Source: Hypsibius dujardini
Lineage: Eukaryota; Tardigrada; Eutardigrada; Parachela; Hypsibiidae
Assembly: GCA_001579985.1 (NCBI GenBank)
Contig: LRSR01009474.1
Span: forward strand, 1-36,685
Length of the DNA stretch: 36,685 bases
Direction: 5' to 3'
Below the pieces are notes generated by a model, which saw only the letters and a program-made list of their open reading frames with translations, was not told where the DNA came from and searched no databases. How positions within the stretch are numbered: the first letter of the stretch is position 1; each line of letters opens with the position of its first letter. Made by a program: the position numbers and the translations under genes. Shown in pieces: positions 23,682 to 33,452 of the stretch.

Positions 23682-26600
23682 ATGAAGCAATCGGCGGTTA
23701 TTGCAGTTTTTTTTGGACTCTTCGCACTGACCGTCGTCATAGTGGACGGTAAAGGTTCCAGGAAGCTTGCAGCAACAACCGTCGCACCGTCGAAGAATGT
23801 GATTGCATCCAGCTCGACTGCTCCGACCGCTACGACTTCCAGCTCGGTTGCTGGGGCAGATAAAACGACAGCGTCAACGATCGTTCCACCTTCACCCTCC
23901 GAGATCCGAGGTATGATTCGTATTTATTGAACAATGTGCCATGGGAATATGAATGATGGTCCACGGGAGTACATTATTATCTACTCTCACTCAAATCTAA
24001 GTTAACCATGTTCTTAATGATTGACAAAAATAAAATTTTGGCTTTCCCTTTTGCGACAAAATTTGCGAATGTGCCGTGTATTGATTACTACTGCATTATA
24101 TTTAAATGCTGTTTCTATCGAAGTCATTCGACTAAAAAAATTGTACATTACAGTTTTCTATACAGCATTACGGCAAGTCTACAATTTGAATTAACGCTAC
24201 TAATTTAATGCTGGAATAACAGTAATTATTTTTGTGGCGCTGGCGAAATCTTATTCGAGTTTTTCAAAATGTTAACAGAGAACTCACCTCTTCCGCCACT
24301 GCTCTACGATCATTTTCCTGAGAAGCTCAATAACGCACTACACTGCTAAAACTTAATTGGGAAGTACCCCGTTTTAAGTTTTATTGATAGAGTCAATTCC
24401 GATGGTTTTCAACATTTACTGTATTGCATCGTGGAAGTGGTGGGAGCGGCGTTCGTTTTGAATGATGTTCCCTAGCATGAAGCGAACGCCGCTCCCACCA
24501 CTTCCACGATGCAACACAGTATTGTACTTCACCGTTCTTGTCCCAATAACTTTTTTGGCAGAATTTTCAGGTTGCAAATACAATGGGAAATTTCAATTTT
24601 TCTGATTTTGACTGCAAAAACGTCCATTTGCAAGAAATATTTCTTTTAATGATTTTTGACACCTTCCCTCTCAAAATTCAATTTGGGATCGATTGGCAAG
24701 GGTAGAATTATTTTTCGGTATGAGGGGCGGGGCTGTGAGTCATTTCTGCAACGCCACTCGCAATTTTACTGTCAATCCAAGGAAAATAATGACCTGTAGC
24801 TCCGTCCCTTAACATCCAAATACTGAGGCCAATCGATTCTAAATTCCCTTTTGAGAGGGGCAGTGTAAAAAATTATCAAATGAAATCTTTCTGAAAATCG
24901 AACTTTTTACAGTCAAAATCAGGGAAACTTGAATCTTTGGGAAATTATTGGGAACAACAACATTGAAATAAATTTCGAAAACCCTCAGAAAAGTCATTAT
25001 ATTAATAAAATTTAAAATGGAGTCAATTTGAATTCTGCATCTGAAATACTTTCCAAGGTTTGTCTTACATTACGTTTACGTCCAACTTCCAACTCGGGTA
25101 CGATGGTGATAATTATGTACGGTTTTGATGTAGGAAAAGCGTCGGGAAAAAATGTGGCAAAACCACCAAAGTCCTTCGGAAGTCGGCAGCATCACCACTA
25201 TCACAAACACGGCAACCGCACAGCGCGGCAGATCAACCCTTTAGCCTTGAGCGGAGGAGGCTTCGGTGGTGGTTTCCCCTCCTTCGGAACGGGCAGTGGG
25301 ACTGCCATCTCGGCCGCTAACGCTGCCATGGGCCAGTCAAGCAGCACCGGAAACACTTTCACGGGTAGGTCAGGTTTCTGGGTGGCAAGATAGGCCGGCA
25401 GGCAGGAAGATGGACAAATAGACATACAGACCAGCAGAGAGACATAGAGAAAGACAGATAAAAGATCACACGGAGACCGACAGGAAACAGAAGAAAATGT
25501 GCACGGTAAGGCATCCAGAAGAACAGCATGCCGTCAGACAAGACAGGCAGACCACTTTAAAAAACGAAACGAGCAGAGAAACAGGATGAAAGGCAGGAAA
25601 TCCTTCAATCCTACGAAGCCGTCTTCAAACAAACAAACAAATGGGCAGACATGTAGAGAGTGAAACAGATAGGGAAAAGACAGGTTTAATGGTTAATGGT
25701 TCTTCAAGAGCAGACAACCTCTGTTGAGGTCTGAAACGTCTGGTCGACCCCTTCGCATTAAGATTCGCAAATTGAGAAAACGAACAAGACAAATTGTCTT
25801 GCAAAATTAAAGACAAACTCGTAGATTTCCAAACATTTTCAGACAACTGACGGTACACAGATACACAAAAACGTTAAGAGGCATACAATAATTAGATTTG
25901 GTTTGGTTGGAGAAAAAGATAAGAGGCTTAATGATTCATTATATTATTCATACTGTTGTTATTGTTGAGACGTCTTTTAAACAATGTCGAAGGACCATAG
26001 CAGTTGTCTCCTACCTGCAGTTACTAGCCATAATATTTATCCATTTTGCAGATCGTTTTGGTAACAGTCGCAGCAGTGCCAGCGGGTTCTCCAGCGGATA
26101 CGCTCCCTCCTCCACTTCCATCGCCACGTCCAACTCACAGGGCTCCGGATTAGGGCGTCGCCGGAAACGACAATCCTTCGGGGGTTTTGGAATGCCTCTG
26201 ACATATGGAACCGGTTCCGGGTCTGCCATTACAGCTGCCAATGCCGCAATGGGCCAATCCTTGAGCAACGGAAACTCCTATACTGGTTAGAAAATCACAT
26301 AAAATAATTCAAATATATTTAAGTAAATAACGAAGATGGTAATGATAATATAGTAATGATAACAACAATAATGATGGTGATATAGTAATAATGCTAAATC
26401 AACTTCTCTATGTTGATATAAATTGAATTACACCTGCATTTTCGATTTATTCTCAATGTTCACTAATATTATTTTGTAATTATGTTTCATTATTTGCTCT
26501 TCTTTTGAGATCCCTTCGGAAATTCTCAAAGTGTAGCCAGCGGGTTCTCCAGCGGATACGCGCCCTCCAGCACGTCCATCGCCACGTCCAACTCGCAGGG

Positions 26601-29589
26601 CACTTCCGGTGGTTTGTTCGGCAGGAAGAAACGTCAGTCTTTTGGCAATGGTTTTGGATTCCCTTCCTTTGGAACAGGATCTGGGATGGCCATCAGTGCG
26701 GCGAATGCAGCAATGGGACAATCCACAAGCAACGGCAACACCTTCACCGGTAAGTGGAGAGAGGGCAAGCAACCCTCGTGAGAACCTTGACCAAGAAAAA
26801 TTGAACAAAGTTGACGGGTAAATAGTTTCATTATCGTACCACAAAATTTGACGAATTCTTTCCTCTTTAACGAACCACATTTAAACATTTGAAAAGCCTT
26901 TAAAGCAGTTGTCAAATTCATTGTTATGACCATTTATCAGTAGTTTTTGTTATTCTGCTAACCTAAAAATTATGTCTGCCAATGTCTTACAAATACAGAT
27001 TCAAAATAAAAAAATTAATTTTGATTCAATTTTAGCATATTGTTAATTTTAACGTCATATATCACTTCATACATAATTTGATGCGTATTATACAGTAAGG
27101 GACGTTACTCGGATCTGTTCAAGTATCTACCGCACTTGCAGGACTCACTCTTGACAATTTTCTACCATGTGTTAATGTTTTTACAGATCCTTTCGGAAAC
27201 AGTCATAGCAGTGCCAGCGGGTTCTCCAGCGGGTACGCTCCCTCCGCCACCTCCATCGCCACGTCCAACTCCCAAGGCACCAGCCCCTTCGGATCAATGG
27301 GATTTGGACGTCGCAAGCGACAGACCCATTCATCGGACCTTCGACAAAAGCGGCAGGCATTTGGATACGGTTCCGGATTCCTTCCGTTGTCTGGTACCGG
27401 ATCAGGCTCCGCAATCGGAACAGCAAATGCCGCCATGGGTCAGAGTCTCAGCAGCGGCAACACTTTTACAGGTAAACCGGAGAAATCCAGACACTAATCA
27501 TTAGAGAAGTCCATCAAATAGAAGTACTAGGAAAAACACTACAGTAGACAAATATATAGTGACTACTGTAAACAGACACGCAAAATCGTAGGCAGACCCA
27601 TTGATGGAGCCACATGGACAGGCATAAAAAACACGACATTTACCCAGACAAAAATATAACCGGGCAAGCAGAGACAGACAGACAAACCGAATTGATTTTC
27701 TAAAAGGTATGCAAAAACACAAGACATTTATCCAAACAAATAGGAAACCAAACATACAGACAGCTAGACTAAATAGACAGAAATATCAAAATTCAGACAG
27801 ACAGACAATATGCATGCTTTGTTTTAGAAACATGGAAATAGTGTAGCGTTTGAACTGCTGACATTTCAGACAGATTCGGTTCGTCCCAGAGCATCGCAAA
27901 CGGCATGTCGTCCGGCTACGCACCCTCTTCCACGTCGATCGCGACGTCCAACTCTCAGGGCTCCATCGGCCGGCGTCGCCGAGACACGGAGGCCTTTGCG
28001 GACGCCCTCAACGACAACTTTCACAAAACTCTAACCTCTGACGCAATCAAAACTCAGACCGACGTAAAGGTGATGGATTCTGTGGACTGGAAGGCTGGTC
28101 ATTTGCCCGCGGAGGTAGCTGTTGGTCCGTTGGGAGTGTTGGAGAATGGTACGGTTGTAGTCAGCGATCACGGCATGACCGCCGATGAACATTTAGACAT
28201 GGATGGTAAGGTACTTGATAGTTTTACAATACATTCGGTGGGGCATATGTCTGATGATAGCTAGAAAATAGGCATCTTTACTCTTTTCAGGTTCCCCACC
28301 GGCTTCGCAAACGTACACCCAAGGCCTGGTTCTGCCAATGCATTTCATCCAGACCCCCATTGCCAGGAATGACAACCCACAGGTACTGTAAATACACACA
28401 GATTACAGGCAGACATTGCCTACACACAGGCAGACAATGCAGTACTTTGGATGGAAGGACACAGACAGTTATGGTACAAAGTGACAGGCAAAGAGGCGAA
28501 TGAATTTACAGACTCGCAAGGTCTATATTTATTGTGATCGACAGACAAACAGGCAGTCAAGATTTTCCCTGGAAGCTATCTTCAATCACAGGCAGACAAA
28601 GAAAGATGAATGCATTCAAGAAACCACACCTTCAGTTAATCATCTAGGAAGATCAACCATTCCCAGAACCCCAAGAGGCAGTCGAAAAACTGACAGCCAG
28701 GCACTGATGCATTTTCAGAATTAAATTTAGGATGGCAGGAACGAAAATTAGTCAGTTAGGTAGTTTTTTAGTCACCTAAGAATTAGTTACTGAAGAGCTT
28801 TGGTTGTTTCGTTTAGTAACTAAAATTTATTTTATAATTTTACTGAGAATGAGTTAGTATTTTTTTTCACTTTTTTCTAGTCGCATTCAAAGCAACTAAA
28901 TTTTATTGTTGAGTTTTGTAGTCAGCTAAAACACTAACTGAAACCAAAAAATTAGTCAATAAATGTTTAGTTAAATGTTTAGTTTTTCTAATTTAGATTT
29001 GCCATCCTAATCACATGACAAAAATGTTTCCCTCTTAAGTTGTGATTATTTTACTTTAGTTATACTCATATTTAATTTAAACTTACTATATTTTACACAG
29101 GCACTTAGTTACTCCCTAAATCAGGTCGGACAGCCGTCTGTCTGGAACCCCGCTACGGACCCTGCCTTCGTGTCCTCCATCGAAGCAGCCAACCGAGCAG
29201 CCCAACATTCCCACGGTCAGGGCAATGCCGCGGGTGTGGTCGCTGTCTCCGGCAACAAACCCGACGGATCGATCTACGCTAGCAAACCCGTCAACTTCAA
29301 CGTCCCGCTGGTGTACCCTTTGTCCGGCCCGACGAGTCTCATTCAAAGCACGCCAGCAGCAGTAACCTCGGCCACGCTCCCGTCCGTCGGCGGTGGCGTG
29401 ACGGAAGTTCAGCGTGACATCCGCGCCATGGTGACGACCTCGGTGCCTGTCGATTCGACCACCATTTCGACGACTGCTGCTACGGTAACGACTGGAACTG
29501 ACAGTACAACTGCAACTGAGGTCTCCACCTTGCAAACTACGCTGACCACTCCGACGCCTTCCATCGACGGTGTCACCATCATTGCCTGA
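23682..29589 (+). CDS. secreted repeat polyprotein with furin-type sites, 711 aa
   Basis: Eight exons: 23682-23910, 25134-25364, 26052-26285, 26510-26749, 27187-27471, 27870-28205, 28291-28382 and 29101-29589. Junctions 1-6 are phase 1 and the last is phase 0; the total is 712 codons with TGA. The N-terminus is a signal peptide (hydrophobic 5-21). Exons 2-6 carry tandem Gly/Ser/Ala/Thr-rich cassettes. Each full cassette runs from D(R/P)FGNS through SSGYAPS.TSIATSNSQG and a basic site to GTGSG, AANAAMGQS and GNTFTG. Basic sites are RTAR (105-108), RRRKR (189-193), RKKR (270-273), RRKR (353-356), RQKR (364-367) and RRRR (441-444). All but the last are followed by Gln. The C-terminal third is unrelated, with one N-glycosylation site (ENGT), and ends in a Thr/Ser-rich, mucin-like tail. 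There are no cysteines. Function is unknown: either a prohormone-like precursor or a processed structural secretion such as cuticle or glue. The start of exon 2 rests on a weak acceptor (TTTTGATGTAG). Confidence 0.82.
24371..25018. repeat. large imperfect palindrome (foldback) in intron 1 of the polyprotein gene
   Basis: The left arm (24371-24745) pairs with the right arm (24783-25018) around a centre near 24764. Matching landmarks are ATCGATTGGC, CCCTCTCAAAA, GATTTTGACTG, CCCAATAA, GGTTTTC and TTTTATT. Identity is roughly 70-80% by eye. The left arm is interrupted by a separate hairpin at 24417-24521 that has no counterpart on the right. Confidence 0.7.
24417..24521. repeat. perfect 32-bp inverted repeat hairpin
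   Basis: Bases 24424-24455 are the exact reverse complement of 24483-24514. With one mismatch the stem extends outward to 24417 and 24521, and wobble pairs extend it inward; the unpaired loop is under 28 bases. It is GC-rich compared with its surroundings. Confidence 0.9.
25134..28205 (+). repeat. tandemly duplicated exon cassettes
   Basis: Exons 2-6 of the polyprotein gene (77, 78, 80, 95 and 112 codons) all start and end in phase 1. In exons 3, 4 and 5 the segment from GCCAGCGGGTTCTCCAGCGG to ATCGCCACGTCCAACTC is almost identical base for base (26076, 26536 and 27213). Exon 6 keeps the protein motif but differs more in codons. Exon 2 has only the second half of the cassette, and exon 6 has only the first half plus new sequence. 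Confidence 0.88.
28728..29009. mobile_element. Tc1/mariner-type MITE in intron 7
   Basis: TA-GGATGGCA at 28728-28737 and TGCCATCC-TA at 29000-29009 form inverted ends flanked by TA, the target duplication of Tc1/mariner elements. Imperfect complementarity continues inward (AAATTAG). The 278-bp interior is AT-rich, with many TTAGT and AGTTA motifs and no coding capacity. Confidence 0.6.
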
Positions 29590-29783
29590 TTTTTCAAGCA
29601 ATCCTTTTCTCGTTGGCGAATCAGTTTTCTTGTACGTACAACGAGATTTGTTGTTTTTTTTACACAGTATTGATTGATGGTCCTCGAGAGGAAATAGCTT
29701 TTCTATTCCATTTCTTTCGGGGAATCGAAGCAACTTTCGCAGGAAAAACAATCTTATTTTAGAGCATGTTCCTATGTATATAT

Positions 29784-29789
29784 AATAAA
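29784..29789 (+). promoter_or_regulatory. poly(A) signal AATAAA
   Basis: It lies 195 bases past the stop codon of the polyprotein gene. Confidence 0.6.
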
Positions 29790-31695
29790 TAAGACAGCAT
29801 AGTCAAATTCAGGAAACACCGGTCTATGTGACAGGGAAACAGGTGAATAAGGTTTGAGCTCGCATCTCCTCCCGAAATCATGCGGTACACCTAGGCTAAT
29901 ACGAAGGCCCCTAAAAAAGTAATGTCATCTAAATTTTTCCCAAGAGTTTGTCATGCATTGAAAGTAACTAGGCCCTGTCTCTAGTAGCTCAACCTCAGTT
30001 GAGTTAGGAAAAAATAATGAAACAAGTGGGTCAGCTCGGTAACGAATAAATAAATCGGCTCGGGGAAGACACACAGCGGATGCCCTGTCAACATTCTGTC
30101 CGCAATCTTGTTCTCCTCCCAATTTTTTTGATTTCGAACTGACATGAAATCTGAAACAGTCGAAATTACCTTAAACTGTTATACCTTCCGAAAATATGAA
30201 AAGCAAATTTCAGAGAGAACAGTCGCAGCACGGGTCGAAGTTGAATTCCGTGTCCGGAAAAACGGCTTTTCTCTCTGTCCAAAGTTTAGGGTCCAAAACT
30301 CAAATTCGTCTGCTCATTTCTCCCCGCCCTAGAGCTGCATTTCCCAAAATCTGAAACAAAATCGAAGCAAATTCACTGGGCTTTTAATCGCCAGTGGCGA
30401 AACCATTCAAAGGTTTGGGAGCAGAACCGCAAAATTCAAATTGTTTGGCGATGACGCCTGCGATTAGTCACACGAGCAGCACCTCGGCTAACTTTGCGCC
30501 GCTACAGTCTTCCAAATCAGATGGCCGCACAAATAAGATTCACGTTTTTGAATAGTCTGTTCACCAATGCTTCTGTTGAAATAAAAGCCACTGAATGTGC
30601 GGAGGCAGGTGAAAAGTTTCGGGCCAGGAATCCAGACGGCTGAATTTAGGTCCCTCTGTCGCTCCAGCGATCTAATAAAGTTTTCATATTTCAATCCCTC
30701 GCTAAAATCATTTTGCTGTTTGGCGAATGAAAGCCCACTACATATCCTATCCTAGCATGTGATGGGTGAGGACACAAATCAACGAAGGCCTACACGGTGT
30801 CACGTGTTTAACAAGCTACACACGGTGGGAGGACTCCCTTTTTGAGATCCGATCTTCCAACAAAAAAAATGCCTAACTCATGCATTGAGTAATCCCAATT
30901 AGATGGCACAATCAAATAGCCCATTGCCTCCCTCAAATGTCCGATGCATGCGGACAATAGATTTGTTGGGTAGAATACCGTTAAAAATCTCAAAGAAGAT
31001 AGTCGTAGCAGAGTAGAAACACAATTAAATATGCAATAACTCATTGCGTGACTCAGCTGTTGAAAGTGGCCTGCGTCCGCTCACTTCTCTTGCCTTGCCC
31101 CATTCTCGCGCTGACCTAGATTTTTTATTTCCAAGTCAGCAGTCGCCCCTTTACATTTTTATAATAGCAGAATGTTTTTATCTCCTCTCGTCTTGTTTAA
31201 AAAAACCAAGTGGCATTACTTATTTAAGAGCCCTCGTATGGTGCCTATGAAAAGGGAGGTTGCTACTGAACAACCTTATGAATATTCCCATTTTTCTACA
31301 ATGAACTACAATACGTTTTAGACCCAAATTAAAGTACCGTACTTGCTAAATATTTTTTTAAAAAACGTGATAGCACAATTTTCCGATCTTAAGACAGCAA
31401 ACAATTTTCCTTATGATTTTCGGGCTCCAAATAGACATCATTCATGGAAATCACATCTTTGGCCAAAGATAGCTCGCTATCTTATCTTATCATTATTTCA
31501 TTATTATTTCCCCGTGCAAGCCATGCTGCGTAAAGGAAGGAAGACCCCTCGTTCGCTTTGTTCTCTACGCATGAGGCATGATTCGTTTACAGGCGAAACA
31601 CACAGCATAACAGGGGCACGAAATCGAATTTCTGGTTCATCACAAAAAGTTTTACAATATTTTCCCAGTTTGGTATTTTCAACTGATCACACAAC
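29790..31695. other. spacer; no gene recognised
   Basis: Small open frames on both strands lack support. A 13-bp palindromic TCGCCAGTGGCGA occurs near 30388. The last part should contain the promoter of the LRR gene. Confidence 0.4.
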
Positions 31696-33202
31696 ATGAT
31701 TGTAGAACGTGGCAACACCAATCAGGACGTTTGGGTAATATTTGAATATGAGCAAGACATTGTAACCAATTTGTACAAAAACAATTTCTATCACAGTTAA
31801 GAATGTATGGTGATTGATATTTAGGTAACGGAAATTGACGCGGACTGCGAGGTAGTTCCTCAATTCAACCTGGACCCCGATCTCATTCCCGCTGTTTCCC
31901 ACGTCGATCTTAGTTTCAACCGGATTCTCACGCTTTCGGGCCTTGAAGTCTTCCCGAACTTGGAGAGCTTGATCATGGACAACAACTGCCTGACCGATGA
32001 AATGGAAATACCTTTAATGAGACGTTTGCGAGTTCTGTCCCTGAACAAAAATTACATTTTGGATTTGGACAGGTTACTTAAGAATTTGCAGCGAGCCACG
32101 CCGCGACTGCGCTTCCTCAGTTTGCTCAATAATCCGGCCTGTCCGACGGAGATGGAAAATTCCAGTTACACTGCCTCTGACTACAAAAATTATAGGTAAG
32201 TCATCATCATCCCTCCCCCACACCACATCCACACGAGAGATTAATTTAGTCTGTAAACCTAACCAAAGTTTGTAAATCTAAAATGTGGCAGTTTCACACA
32301 CTTTTACCGGGGTGTTTTTTCTAATTTATTTAAAGGATACATAAATTCTTTCCTTTTTTTCTTAATAGCTCAGAAACTTTTCTCTCGCGCTCAAAATCAT
32401 ACAGAGTAATTACACCAGTTCTTAATACTTTAACAGCTGTCGACGTGGCGAGGTGGGAAAAATCTCCTCGCGCTCCATGCCGTATAATTAGAATAAATTA
32501 TTATGTGTTTTTGGTATACAATGATGTTACGTTGTTTTTATCATATTTTTTAAATTAAGCCTTTCTTTAATTAATCCCTGACCCACACCCGTGCAAAACG
32601 AGCATTTGAGGGCCCAAAAATGGCTGTTTGTCATTTCGGATTTGGAATCAAAGCGCAGTTGAATCTGAATTCTAGAAGAATTATATCGCAACGGATGTTT
32701 TTCACGCATATTTATTTCATCATGCTGATGCAGTATACCCTATATGTACTGTAGCGAGTCACATGCATAGATCCTTGCATGGAATTTGGCTACCCGAATT
32801 TGCAATCTACATTTGATGTATATAGCGCAATATAAAAAATGGAACAAAAACTTAGGAGACTTGAACCTACCGTGCTTTCTTAAATTACACTTAAATTGTT
32901 GTAAAAAAAAGCTCCTTGTATTATGATTGGTTACGTTTGACAGGATGTACGTGATTAAGGCATTACCGACACTGCGGTTCCTTGACTCGCAGAAAGTCTC
33001 TGACAGGGAGCTGGCCGAGGCCTCCGGGCGAATCTCACCGGGTCCCCTCGATCTCAGCGCTATTGAGGAGCTCTTTCCTACACAAATCTGGCGGGCTCAG
33101 AGAGCGGAAGAAGCCACCACGTCTAAATACGGCAAGATCTTGACCTCCTACCACGGCAGAAACAGCGAAGGAAACCGCTTCATCAGGAATAACGACCTCT
33201 AG
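31696..33202 (+). CDS. LRMDA: LRMDA-like leucine-rich-repeat protein, 222 aa
   Basis: Three exons: 31696-31734 (13 codons, ends TTTGG|GTAATA), 31825-32195 and 32944-33202. The first junction is phase 0 and the second phase 2, rebuilding an Arg codon (AG|G). An in-frame TGA lies 12 bases before the ATG. The short first exon is the least certain part. Residues about 37-130 form leucine-rich repeats (HVDLSFNRI, LESLIMDNN, LRVLSLNKNYI, LRFLSLLNNPACP). A cap motif follows, DYKNYRRMYVIKALPTLRFLD, then SQKVSDRE. The order and the LSLLNNPACP...YKNYR...LP.LRFLD.QKV signature are those of LRMDA (C10orf11), a cytoplasmic protein tied to melanocyte differentiation and oculocutaneous albinism type 7 in vertebrates. 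The length suits that family (about 200 aa). In an invertebrate the role is more likely in lysosome-related organelle trafficking; that is inference. Other short LRR proteins (LRRC-type) are the alternative. Confidence 0.8.
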
Positions 33203-33446
33203 CACCACCAGTAAACGAGTCCTTCCGGTATTTCTGCACATTGGGAGGACGTGCTATTGTTTTTTCCGTCCTTGTTAAGAAATTCCGACAGAGCTGCGCA
33301 GAAGAATTTTATACCAGAATCATCAAGCTCTACTCCGGCGTTGGGTCAAACCAATTAAGCGGTTTATAGCAATTTTCCGCTCTCTGAGTCTATGTAATGT
33401 CTGGCCTGTTATCTTAATTGGTCATTACATTGTTAAATTAAAATTA

Positions 33447-33452
33447 AATAAA
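33447..33452 (+). promoter_or_regulatory. poly(A) signal AATAAA
   Basis: It lies 245 bases past the stop codon of the LRMDA-like gene. Confidence 0.6.

Noticed and set aside
32860-32885. Possible minus-strand tRNA B box, GGTTCAAGTCTCC.
   Set aside because: The flanking bases do not form a T stem and no A box lies at the right distance.
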